From Niallia alba (lineage in GTDB: Bacteria > Bacillota > Bacilli > Bacillales > Cytobacillaceae), in NCBI RefSeq assembly GCF_012933555.1, contig NZ_JABBPK010000001.1, positions 970,001 through 1,034,000 of the forward strand: a DNA stretch of 64,000 nt, in the 5' to 3' direction. Both the position numbers and the translations under genes were made by a program. The notes under the pieces are model-generated. The model did not search any database. It had not been told where the DNA came from and was given only the letters and a program-made list of their open reading frames with translations. Shown here one piece after another: positions 1 to 7,669 of the stretch (positions are counted from its first letter, which is position 1; every line of letters begins with the position of its first letter).

Positions 1-2
1 TT

Positions 3-488
3 TTTCAAAAGCCTAATTTATTCCCGATGAGTATTTTTGATAATGTTGCTTATGGACCTAGAATGCAAGGAATCAAAAATAAAAAGGAATTAAACAAAAT
101 TGTAGAAGAAAGCTTACGTGGCGCAGCTATTTGGGAGGAAGTAAAAGACCGTTTAAAAACATCTGCACTTGGTTTATCAGGTGGACAGCAGCAACGTGTT
201 TGTATTGCTCGCGCTATTGCAATGAAACCAGATGTTATTTTAATGGATGAGCCCACTTCTGCATTAGATCCCATTTCTACTTTGAAAGTAGAAGAGCTTA
301 TTACCAAAATGAAAAAAGATTATACGATTGTTATTGTTACACATAACATGCAACAAGCAGCAAGAATCTCCGATAAGACAGCCTTTTTCTTAAACGGAGA
401 AGTGGTTGAATACGATGAAACGAATAAGATTTTTTCTACACCAAGAGATCAGCGCACAGAAGATTATGTAACAGGTCGCTTTGGATAA
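3..488 (+). CDS. pstB: Phosphate ABC transporter ATP-binding protein PstB (5' truncated by window edge)
   Basis: This is the C-terminal part of the ATPase that powers high-affinity phosphate import by PstSCAB at the inner face of the membrane. The open frame already runs from base 3 and begins with the Q-loop FQKPN, so the Walker A region lies before the window. Visible motifs are the signature LSGGQQQR, the Walker B/D-loop stretch [12 protein letters not shown] and the switch histidine in VTHN. The C-terminal EYVTGRFG-like end (DYVTGRFG) is typical of PstB. The methionine at 27 is internal, not a start. phoU follows after 12 bases, as in most Firmicute pst operons, where PhoB/PhoP-type control of the whole operon is usual. 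Identity is very secure; only the N-terminus is unseen. Confidence 0.95.
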   Translation, partial: FQKPNLFPMSIFDNVAYGPRMQGIKNKKELNKIVEESLRGAAIWEEVKDRLKTSALGLSGGQQQRVCIARAIAMKPDVILMDEPTSALDPISTLKVEELITKMKKDYTIVIVTHNMQQAARISDKTAFFLNGEVVEYDETNKIFSTPRDQRTEDYVTGRFG

Positions 489-500
489 TAGGAGGAGCAA

Positions 501-1160
501 ATGGTCATTCGTGAAAACTTTGAGAAGAAACTAGAAGAGTTAAAAGGAAAAATTTCAGAAATGGGTGAAATGTCGATTGCTTCTTTGGAAGAGGCTTTTG
601 ATGCATTAAAAACACAAGATGTAGAAATTGCTTTAAATGTAATAGAGGAAGATACAGACATTGACAATCTCGAATCGGAAATTAATCATTTTGCAATTTG
701 GTTAATGGCAAAAGAGCAACCAGTTGCAAGAGATTTACGCGTAGTAATTGGTGTAATTAAAATCTCTTCAGAAATCGAACGAGTTGCAGATTTTGCTGTA
801 AACATTGCAAAGGCAACGATTAAGATCGGAAAAACGCCTTCTCTTTTAGATATTACACAACTAGAAAGAATGAAGGAACTATCCATCGAAATGTTGAAAA
901 AAGCAATAAAATCTTTCATAGAGGAAGATATCGTACTTGCAAAAGAAATAAGTAAGTTAGAAGATCAAGTGGATGATTATTATTTGGAAACATATAAGAA
1001 ACTTACAGCATACTTAAGTGAGCATCCAGAAGAAACAAATCAACTTGTTCAATTATTATTTATCAATCGTTATTTAGAAAGAACAGCAGACCATATAACC
1101 AATATGGCGGAAAGCACAGGGTATTTGATTAAAGGGAAGATTTATGATTTTAATTCCTAA
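501..1160 (+). CDS. phoU: Phosphate signalling/transport accessory protein PhoU
   Basis: PhoU is a cytoplasmic helical protein that links the Pst transporter to phosphate-responsive regulation and limits excess uptake. The 219 residues match the usual family length (about 215-240). The sequence is a repeated three-helix bundle with acidic metal-binding patches: EIERVADFAVNIAK in the first half and ERTADHITNMAE in the second, the classic E-x3-D-x2-N signature of each bundle. The start follows GGAGG in a 12-base gap after pstB, so the two are co-transcribed. A strong terminator closes the operon downstream. Confidence 0.95.
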   Translation: MVIRENFEKKLEELKGKISEMGEMSIASLEEAFDALKTQDVEIALNVIEEDTDIDNLESEINHFAIWLMAKEQPVARDLRVVIGVIKISSEIERVADFAVNIAKATIKIGKTPSLLDITQLERMKELSIEMLKKAIKSFIEEDIVLAKEISKLEDQVDDYYLETYKKLTAYLSEHPEETNQLVQLLFINRYLERTADHITNMAESTGYLIKGKIYDFNS

Positions 1161-1190
1161 GAACAATAAATAGCAAAAACATTTAGGATA

Positions 1191-1241
1191 AGTCCAAAAG
1201 GAGAGAAAAGATAATAAGTTTTCTCTCCTTTTGGACTTTTG
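1191..1241 (+). terminator. Rho-independent terminator after phoU
   Basis: A perfect 19-base-pair stem (1191-1209 with 1219-1237) with a 9-base loop is followed by a T run. It closes the pst-phoU operon. Confidence 0.93.
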
Positions 1242-1336
1242 TTTAGTTAAATTGAAAAAACCTTTTTATTTCTAATATTTTGATATTTCTGATAAAATCG
1301 CTGTGATGATAATTCAATTTAAAGGGAGGAAGAGTT

Positions 1337-2467
1337 TTGCAGGAATATTTTGAGCAAGAAAAAAACAACATGCTTCAATTGCTAGAAAGAATAGTGAATA
1401 TCGATAGTGGTTCATATCAGAAAACGGGAGTGGATAAAGTAGGAGAAATTTTAATCAGGGAATTCGAGCAACTTGGTTTTATTGCAGAAGTACACGAGGT
1501 CGTAGATAGAGGCAATAATATCGTATTAAAGCATAAAGAGGCAACTACTCCTAGTGTATTATTGATTGGGCATATTGATACCGTTTTTCCAGCTGGAACA
1601 GTTCAAAAACGTCCATTTACAATAGTAGGAGATCAAGCCAAAGGTCCAGGTGTTTTTGATATGAAGGCAAGTCATGTTATGACACTGTATTCTTTAAAAT
1701 ACTTAATTTCGCAAAATAATGATGCTTATAAAAATGTCTTGATTATTATTAATACTGATGAAGAAATAGGATCCATTTCTTCGCGAGAATTGATAGAAGC
1801 TACTGCAAAGACAGTTAAACATGTGTTAATTATGGAGCCTGCTGATGTAGATGGGAATGTGGTGATTGGTCGAAAGGGTGGCGGCAAATTTTTTTTGAAG
1901 CTATATGGGATATCAGCACATTCTGGTGTTGCACCAGAGAAAGGGGCTAGTGCTATCCAAGAGCTTGCATTAAAGATAGTCCAATTGCATGAATTAACGA
2001 AATTAGAAGGAATTCATGTGAATGTTGGCTTAGTAAGTGGTGGTCAATCTGTGAACACGATTGCACCATATGCAGAAGCTGGCATTGATTTGCGTTTTGA
2101 AACACAGGAACAAGGGGAATTTGCACAATTAAAAATTTTAGAAATTTGTAATTGTACTGAAAATCCAAACATTCGTATAGAAATTAGTGGTGGTATTACT
2201 CGTCCAGCTTGGAAGACAGAGGGAAATAAAAGTAATTTATTTTTCCTAATAAAAGAAGCTGCCTCGGAATTAAATTTAGAGTTGGTAACAAAGTATAGTG
2301 GTGGAGGATCAGATGGAAACTTTACAGGAAATATAGGGATTCCAACCGTAGACGGTTTAGGACCAAGGGGAGGAAATGCGCATCAAGAGGATGAGTTTGT
2401 GATTGTGTCTTCACTAAGTGAACGTGGACAGTTACTAGTGAAAGCACTGGATAGGTTAAGCAAATAG
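1337..2467 (+). CDS. M20-family metallopeptidase (carboxypeptidase G2-like)
   Basis: Cytoplasmic zinc peptidase of the M20 family, 376 residues, which would cleave C-terminal or acyl-linked amino acids; the exact substrate cannot be read from sequence. The metal-ligand pattern is present: GHIDTVFP (His and Asp of the first site, about residues 77-84), the bridging Asp in FDMKAS, the catalytic DEEIGS, the second-site Glu in MEPAD, and the late GGGSDGNF region. A dimerisation domain starts near KGGGKFFLKLYG. The VFDMKAS motif in place of GVxDMK is the version seen in glutamate carboxypeptidase G2-like members. The TTG start is chosen because AAAGGGAGG lies seven bases upstream. The gene stands alone between terminators or gaps. 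Confidence 0.85.
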   Translation: MQEYFEQEKNNMLQLLERIVNIDSGSYQKTGVDKVGEILIREFEQLGFIAEVHEVVDRGNNIVLKHKEATTPSVLLIGHIDTVFPAGTVQKRPFTIVGDQAKGPGVFDMKASHVMTLYSLKYLISQNNDAYKNVLIIINTDEEIGSISSRELIEATAKTVKHVLIMEPADVDGNVVIGRKGGGKFFLKLYGISAHSGVAPEKGASAIQELALKIVQLHELTKLEGIHVNVGLVSGGQSVNTIAPYAEAGIDLRFETQEQGEFAQLKILEICNCTENPNIRIEISGGITRPAWKTEGNKSNLFFLIKEAASELNLELVTKYSGGGSDGNFTGNIGIPTVDGLGPRGGNAHQEDEFVIVSSLSERGQLLVKALDRLSK

Positions 2468-2625
2468 AAAATAAAAGGGAGTTTTGGAAAGCTTATTTTT
2501 TAAGAAATTTGGCAAAACTAAATAGTAATTATGTAATAAATAGTGTTTAAAATTAAAAAGACATGTAGTAAAATGAGATCGTACGTTCGATATTGTGCAT
2601 ATTTAAAAGAATAAGAGGTATATTT

Positions 2626-3054
2626 ATGATTTTAGGAGTTCATGCATATTTACGAATGAATGGGAATTGCAAAGAAGCTGTCAAATTTTATGAAAATGCA
2701 TTAGACGCAGAAAACCTTGGACTACAAACATATGGTGATATGCCAGATAACCCAGAATTCCCGCTTTCTGAGGAAATGAAAAATCTTGTTTTGCATGCAA
2801 ATTTAAGAATTGGTAATACTTTTCTAATGTTATCCGATAATCTTCCTGGACAACCTTATCAAGTTGGTTCCCAAGTGGACGTAGCAGTTCTTTTAAATGA
2901 TCCAGAAAAAGCAAAAGAAGTATTTGAGAAACTAATAGATGGCGGCGAAGTAGTCATGCCTCTTCAAGAAACTCCTTGGAGTCCATCCTATGGACAAGTT
3001 AAAGATAAGTTTGGAATTACATGGCAGATTTCTACAGTGGTAGAAGGACAATAA
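2626..3054 (+). CDS. VOC-family protein of the PhnB/YjdN type
   Basis: A 142-residue vicinal-oxygen-chelate (glyoxalase/bleomycin-resistance fold) protein. The opening VHAYLRMNGNCKEAVKFYE is characteristic of the PhnB/3-demethylubiquinone-methyltransferase-like group, and the C-terminal WSPSYGQVKDKFGITWQIS is the usual end of that group. Its biochemical role is unknown; members range from metal-dependent enzymes to proteins without known activity. The ATG at 2626 follows AAGAGG at suitable distance. An in-frame TTG at 2593 would add 11 residues that are atypical for the family and has no ribosome site, so it was not used. It appears to be monocistronic, with a hairpin downstream. Confidence 0.82.
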   Translation: MILGVHAYLRMNGNCKEAVKFYENALDAENLGLQTYGDMPDNPEFPLSEEMKNLVLHANLRIGNTFLMLSDNLPGQPYQVGSQVDVAVLLNDPEKAKEVFEKLIDGGEVVMPLQETPWSPSYGQVKDKFGITWQISTVVEGQ

Positions 3055-3146
3055 ATATATCGGAATAAAACCTAAAAATTGGAAATGTATAAAAGAATAG
3101 GATAATAGACCTCTATCTCTTAATCGTTTGGAGTTCTTATTCTACT

Positions 3147-3185
3147 AAAGTCACCATTTCAGAAGAAGAAATGGTGACTTTAATA
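3147..3185 (+). terminator. Hairpin terminator after the VOC gene
   Basis: A perfect 14-base-pair stem (3147-3160 with 3168-3181) and a 7-base loop, followed by a short AT-rich tail. The weak T tract makes termination less certain than elsewhere. Confidence 0.6.
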
Positions 3186-3331
3186 TTGACAAAAGCATAA
3201 AAATAAATAGAAAATATTGTTAACAATTATCTTGTTTCATCGTCTTATGATGAAAATAGGTAAAGCAAATGCAACAAAAAAACATATTCTAAAGAGAGCG
3301 GAACGAAAGCTTTTTAAAAAGAGGAAATAGT

Positions 3332-3359
3332 TTGAGTAAAAATTAGTACCAGGTAATAG
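3332..3359 (+). promoter_or_regulatory. fabH promoter with overlapping FapR-type operator
   Basis: A candidate -35 TTGAGT (3332-3337) and -10 TAATAG (3354-3359) are 16 bases apart. The 17 bases at 3343-3359, ttagtaccaggtaatag, match the Bacillus FapR inverted repeat (TTAGTACC-W-GGTACTAA) at 15 of 17 positions and cover the spacer and -10. FapR represses fatty-acid genes until malonyl-CoA binds it, so this box predicts malonyl-CoA-responsive expression of the downstream fabH. Confidence 0.75.
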
Positions 3360-3404
3360 TAATTGGTGGTGAAATATAAATAAATAAAAGAAGAGGTGAT
3401 GTGA

Positions 3405-4388
3405 ATGACAACATCCAAAGCAAGTATTACGGCAATAGGTTCATACGTTCCTGAACGTATTTTAACAAATAATGATTTAGAAAAAATGGTAGAGACAAAC
3501 GACGAATGGATTGTAAAGCGAACAGGTATCAAGGAAAGAAGAATAGCGAATGAAAAAGAGTTTACCAGTGATCTTAGCTATAAAGCAGTTCTCAATTTAA
3601 TGGAACGATACGACAAATCAGTTGATGATGTTGATTTAATAATTGTTTGTACAATGACTCCTGAATATAAAACACCGAGTGTAGCTTCCAGCCTTCAGGC
3701 TAAATTAGGAATAAAGAATACGGGAGCAATTGATTTAAATGCAGCCTGTGCAGGATTTACTTATGGATTATATGTGGCAAATGGATTGATTACTTCAGGA
3801 CTAAATAAAAAAGTTCTTGTTGTAGGAGCGGAAACATTATCAAAAATTACGGATTTCACCGATCGTACGACTTGTATCCTTTTTGGTGATGGAGCAGGAG
3901 CCGTTCTTTTAGAATATGATGAAGCAGAGCCAAGCTTTATCTCTTCTCATATAGGTTCAGAAGGAGAAGGCGGGCATCATTTATATTCTACAAGTCTAGC
4001 TACGCAAATGAACGGCATGGACTTATTAGGGAATGGCTGTATCGTCCAAAATGGTAGAGAAGTTTATAAATGGGCCATTAAAACGGTTACGAACGGTATG
4101 AAAACTGTTGCGGAAAAAGGAAGTATGAACCTAAATGAGGTGGACTGGTTTGTACCCCATAGTGCCAATTTAAGAATGTTAGAATCAATTTGTGAGAAAA
4201 GCAACTTTCCAATAGAACAAACATTATATAGCTTAGTTCATTATGGAAATACCTCTTCAGGAACGATCCCATTGTCATTAGATATAGGAGTAAAAGAAGG
4301 GAAATTAAAATTCGGTGACCATGTATTATTATATGGATTTGGCGGCGGCCTAGCCCATGCAGGATTATTGATTAAATGGACGGTTTAA
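3405..4388 (+). CDS. fabH: Beta-ketoacyl-ACP synthase III (FabH)
   Basis: FabH condenses an acyl-CoA primer with malonyl-ACP to start fatty-acid synthesis; in bacilli the primers are mostly branched-chain acyl-CoAs. The 327-residue protein has the Cys-His-Asn triad: Cys115 in NAACAGF, His252 in VPHSANLRM and Asn282 in YGNTSSG, with the C-terminal GFGGGLAHAG loop. It is a stand-alone gene rather than part of a fabH-fabF operon, which resembles the second Bacillus paralogue FabHB. The ATG follows GAGGTGAT. The FapR-type box upstream supports a lipid-synthesis role. A hairpin terminator follows at 4453. Confidence 0.93.
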   Translation: MTTSKASITAIGSYVPERILTNNDLEKMVETNDEWIVKRTGIKERRIANEKEFTSDLSYKAVLNLMERYDKSVDDVDLIIVCTMTPEYKTPSVASSLQAKLGIKNTGAIDLNAACAGFTYGLYVANGLITSGLNKKVLVVGAETLSKITDFTDRTTCILFGDGAGAVLLEYDEAEPSFISSHIGSEGEGGHHLYSTSLATQMNGMDLLGNGCIVQNGREVYKWAIKTVTNGMKTVAEKGSMNLNEVDWFVPHSANLRMLESICEKSNFPIEQTLYSLVHYGNTSSGTIPLSLDIGVKEGKLKFGDHVLLYGFGGGLAHAGLLIKWTV

Positions 4389-4452
4389 GAGAAAGCAGAA
4401 ATTGTGCTTTTTTTATCAGATAAAACGAAGCATGCGTATAAAAGTCGAGACT

Positions 4453-4479
4453 GAGCACTTGAAAAAGTGCTCCTTTTTT
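4453..4479 (+). terminator. Rho-independent terminator after fabH
   Basis: Stem of 8 base pairs (4453-4460 with 4465-4472), GAAA loop, followed by six T residues. Confidence 0.85.
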
Positions 4480-4515
4480 GTGTTGCAAGGGGATGGTTCT
4501 TTATAAAGAGAGGGA

Positions 4516-4795
4516 GATGTTTGGTTATTTTGTCTGTTACCGTTGTAGACAAGAGAAAGGGGGAAAAGGTAACAGAGAGAACTGCTCAGTGACCGTTGCA
4601 GCAAGGGAAAAGAGGAAAAGGTAACAGAGAGAACTGCTCAGTGACCGTTGCAGCAAAGGAAAGGAGGAAAAGGTAACAGAGAGAACTGCTCAGTGACCGT
4701 TGCAGCAAAGGAAAGGGGGAAAAGGTAACAGAGGAGGCGCATCAGTGACCGTTGTAGCAAAACAAAAGAACAAAAGGTAACAGAGCAATCTGAAA
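4516..4795 (+). repeat. Tandem repeat array, 52-bp unit (family A, copy 1)
   Basis: Five to six contiguous copies of a 52-base unit. The landmark ggtaacagag begins at 4568, 4620, 4672, 4724 and 4776, each exactly 52 bases apart; the first and last units are degenerate or partial. Each unit carries ggtaac, cagtgaccgttg and a purine-rich stretch with ggaaa and ggaaaa. The ggtaac and gtgacc segments are imperfect inverted repeats. A diverged fragment (ggtaacagaatgaattg) lies at about 4926. No reading frame is kept, since 52 is not a multiple of three. The same family recurs near 62.2-62.4 kb. It fills most of the 614-base gap between fabH and the first MFS gene. Confidence 0.93.
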
Positions 4796-4955
4796 AAACC
4801 TCATCTCCATAAAAATTACTTCTTTTAAACTAAAAGCAAGAAAATAACTCATTTATGATAAGATGAATGTAACAAAATCTTGTGATAGGCCTCTATCCCC
4901 CTGGCTTATCCGCTTATAAGGAGCAGGTAACAGAATGAATTGTCCAATTTAAAAG

Positions 4956-4996
4956 TCTCCCACTAACTAATAAAGAATTTATTAATTAATGGGGGA
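4956..4996 (+). promoter_or_regulatory. Imperfect hairpin covering the Shine-Dalgarno of the MFS gene
   Basis: A long imperfect stem-loop pairs tctccc near 4956-4961 with the ribosome site ggggga at 4991-4996; the inner stem taataaa/tttatta around a GAA loop is perfect. The start codon follows at 5003. If it forms in the mRNA, it would hide the ribosome site of the exporter gene. No uORF was identified next to it. Confidence 0.45.
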
Positions 4997-5002
4997 TAAA
5001 TC

Positions 5003-6223
5003 ATGAAACTAAATAAAAACTTTTCATTGTTACTGATCGGGCAGTCTTTTGCAAATATAGGGGACGTCCTCTATACGGTAGGTGTTATTAGTATTATCTA
5101 CGAGATAAAGGGATCGGCAACGACAGCATCTTTCGTTCCTTTTATAATCACAACCTGTATGTTTATATCAAGTATTATAACACCCCTTTTCGTTGGAAAA
5201 GTTCCATTGAACCGGTTATTAGCAGGTTCGCAAATTGGAAAAACAGTATTCCTTTTACTCTTAGGCCTATTCTTACCAGGGATAACGGAATCAAATTATT
5301 ATGTCGTCTTTATGGTGATAGCTTGCATTGCCTTTCTTGATGGCTGTGCAAATCCAATCAGACAAACATTAATACCTTATTACGTTAAACCGGAAAAATT
5401 AATGAAAGCAAATGGAATCACAGAAACAGCAACACAATTAATCCAAGCAGCAATGTGGTTTGTAGGAAGTATGTTTCTCCTTTTTTTTAGTCCACAGCAA
5501 TTAATTTGGTTTGTTGGCGGATTATTTCTTATTTCAAGTACCTTACTATGGTTGTTGGAAAAAGTATCTGCCCAAGTTATCGGTACAGCAGGGAAGATAG
5601 AACAAATCAAAGAGGGATGGAAGACATTATTTCATACGCCTGTTTTACAGAAATTGGCTTTGGTTGAATGTTTAGAAAGCCTTGCTGGAACAGTATGGAT
5701 TGCGGCTGTTTTATATGTATTTATTCAGGATGCTTTAAAGGTAGACCAACAGTGGTGGGGATTTATAAATGGAGCATTCTTTTTAGGATTAATTTTGGGA
5801 AGTCTCTATTGCATGAAGTATTCTTCCTTAGTAGGAAGAAAATTGGAGTCATTTCTAATAGTAGGCTCTTTTTTAAGTTTTCTTCTCACGATATTATTTA
5901 GTTTAAATAGCATTCCCATCCTTGCTTTAGCAATATCATTTGGAGTCGGTATTTTTACACAAGTAAAAAATATCCCTCAACAAACGGTCATTCAAACAAG
6001 TGTTCACAAAGAAAAACTATCGACGGTATATACTTCGCTAGGAGCAATTAGTACCGGGATTTTTGGACTTGGCTCTTTATTAATGGGAATATTAACAGAT
6101 ATATTTGGAGTAAGAACAGTCTTTGTTTTCTCAGGTTTCCTCCTTGCGTTTGTCAGTATGATAATTTATAAAAATAAATCTTTGTTTATTCGTCAAAATT
6201 ATTTAGAAAAAGAACGAAACTAA
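5003..6223 (+). CDS. MFS transporter, 12-helix exporter (EntS/MefA-like group)
   Basis: A 406-residue major-facilitator permease with about 12 hydrophobic segments and few charged residues outside loops; a central cytoplasmic loop near residues 185-215 separates the two halves. The N-terminal layout (short cytoplasmic tail, then LLIGQSFANIGDVLY) and the pattern DGCANPIRQTLIPYYV in the loop after helix 4 are typical of the drug/siderophore efflux group with macrolide-efflux-type proteins. Substrate cannot be assigned. It is followed by a terminator, so it is a single-gene unit. Its ribosome site may be masked by the hairpin just upstream. A related transporter lies at 7670, with an ArsR-type regulator between them. 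Confidence 0.85.
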   Translation: MKLNKNFSLLLIGQSFANIGDVLYTVGVISIIYEIKGSATTASFVPFIITTCMFISSIITPLFVGKVPLNRLLAGSQIGKTVFLLLLGLFLPGITESNYYVVFMVIACIAFLDGCANPIRQTLIPYYVKPEKLMKANGITETATQLIQAAMWFVGSMFLLFFSPQQLIWFVGGLFLISSTLLWLLEKVSAQVIGTAGKIEQIKEGWKTLFHTPVLQKLALVECLESLAGTVWIAAVLYVFIQDALKVDQQWWGFINGAFFLGLILGSLYCMKYSSLVGRKLESFLIVGSFLSFLLTILFSLNSIPILALAISFGVGIFTQVKNIPQQTVIQTSVHKEKLSTVYTSLGAISTGIFGLGSLLMGILTDIFGVRTVFVFSGFLLAFVSMIIYKNKSLFIRQNYLEKERN

Positions 6224-6231
6224 TCCTCGGA

Positions 6232-6264
6232 AACTCGACCTCGACTATATTGGTCGAGTTTTTT
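6232..6264 (+). terminator. Rho-independent terminator after the first MFS gene
   Basis: Perfect 9-base-pair stem (6232-6240 with 6252-6260) with an 11-base loop, followed by five or more T residues. Confidence 0.88.
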
Positions 6265-6338
6265 GAATTATCAGTTCGAAAATTATTGAATAAATAATTC
6301 GAATAATTTAAAATGTGAATAAATGGAGATGTTTTCCA

Positions 6339-7382
6339 GTGAAAGTTTTTAGCACAACAGGTCGGAAACAAGAGAAGTATCAAGTTGAAATAAAGCATTC
6401 GATTTTATGGGAATGTGCTCTAGGGATAGCCGCTATCACAAATGATCGTCTACTGGATTCATTAGAAAAACCTGAGAGCTATTGGAAAGATATTAGATTA
6501 AGCCTTTCTAAAGATTTACAAGCACACTTAGACTACGTAGAAACGAATAATACATGGAAAGCGCTGCTTCAATTGCTTCATCAAAAGGATTTTTCCAGCC
6601 TAGAAGTATTTACCGAATATATCGATAAACTTACAGAAAGAGAATTAATCTATCAATGTATTCCATTCATAAGTGAAAACTATCAGCCTATTAGAGAGCA
6701 GGCTGCTGATAAAAACGAATCTGCGATAGAGCAGTTAAGAGAAGCAACAAAAGATAACCCTTTTTTTCCAAGCTATATTTCTTTTATTTGCAAAGTGGAT
6801 GAAAAGCAATTAAAGCAGCATCTAATAACGGTCATGAGTGGATGGTTTGAATCAGTCGTACAACCTGAATTAAATAAATTAACATCGATCTTACAAACAG
6901 ATGCCCAAGCAAAAGAAAAGATGAAACAGAAAATGGAACCAGAGGAATTTGTAGAATGGGCTACGGGAGGGATAAGTTATTTGCCAGAACCAAGCGTTTA
7001 TAAGGTATTGCTCATTCCCCAGTACATATATAGACCATGGAATATAGCTGCAGATTTAAAAGGAATAAAAGTCTACTATTATCCGGTTTCAAATGAAAGT
7101 ATATCTCCAAGTGATAAATATATGCCGAGTAATTTTCTTGTTTTGAAACATAAAGCCTTAGGGGATGAGTTTCGTCTAAGAATGGTAAAATTACTGTTTG
7201 AAAAAAGTCGAACCTTACAAGAAATAACGGAAAAATTAGAAATGGGAAAGTCCACGATTCATCATCATTTAAAAATTTTGAGATCTGCACAGCTAGTAGG
7301 AATAGAAGATGGAAAATATGTGTTAAAGAATAGTGCTATCACATCTATAGCAAAAGAATTGGAGCAATACATTCAGCAATAA
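6339..7382 (+). CDS. ArsR-type winged-helix regulator with long N-terminal region
   Basis: A 347-residue transcription regulator whose DNA-binding domain is C-terminal (about residues 265-345): ALGDEFRLRMVKLLFEKSRTLQEI followed by the recognition-helix region KSTIHHHLKILRSAQLV, a standard ArsR winged helix. The N-terminal 260 residues are mainly helical, without a motif I recognise, and presumably sense a ligand. The GTG at 6339 is chosen because GGAG lies ten bases upstream; the longer frame to 6315 has no ribosome site. It is flanked by two MFS exporters on the same strand, so a local repressor of efflux is the natural inference, but no operator was identified. Confidence 0.78.
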   Translation: MKVFSTTGRKQEKYQVEIKHSILWECALGIAAITNDRLLDSLEKPESYWKDIRLSLSKDLQAHLDYVETNNTWKALLQLLHQKDFSSLEVFTEYIDKLTERELIYQCIPFISENYQPIREQAADKNESAIEQLREATKDNPFFPSYISFICKVDEKQLKQHLITVMSGWFESVVQPELNKLTSILQTDAQAKEKMKQKMEPEEFVEWATGGISYLPEPSVYKVLLIPQYIYRPWNIAADLKGIKVYYYPVSNESISPSDKYMPSNFLVLKHKALGDEFRLRMVKLLFEKSRTLQEITEKLEMGKSTIHHHLKILRSAQLVGIEDGKYVLKNSAITSIAKELEQYIQQ

Positions 7383-7433
7383 TAGATTTTGAAGTAAAAT
7401 CACTTAGTATATGATCAAGACTTAGCATATACA

Positions 7434-7655
7434 AGCTAAAACAAGGAGGATATTAGCTAAAACAAGGAGGAAATCAGCCAAAATGAGGGGGATATCAGCC
7501 AAAGCAAGAGGATATCAGCCAAAATGAGGGGGAAATCAGCCAAAGCAAGGAGGAAATCAGCCAAAATGAGGGGGAAATCAGCCAAAGCAAGGAGGAAATC
7601 AGCCAAAATGAGGGGGATATCAGCCAAACCAGTGAGGATATCAGCCAAAACAAAG
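7434..7655 (-). repeat. Tandem repeat array, ~21-bp half-units (family B/D)
   Basis: About ten copies of a 21-base half-unit alternating as a 42-base unit. On the plus strand each half-unit carries atcagccaaa followed by either atgaggggg or gcaagagg-type text; on the minus strand the core reads TTTGGCTGAT. The first copies (agctaaaacaaggagg) are diverged. The array fills most of the gap between the regulator and the second MFS gene and ends at that gene's ribosome site. Long open frames across it are by-products of a period divisible by three. An array with the same TTGGCTGA core in the opposite orientation closes the window. Confidence 0.9.
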
Positions 7656-7669
7656 AAAGTGGTGTTCGT

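Noticed and set aside
4516-4795. CRISPR array
   Set aside because: The 52-base units are contiguous, similar over their whole length and have no unique spacers; no cas genes are present.
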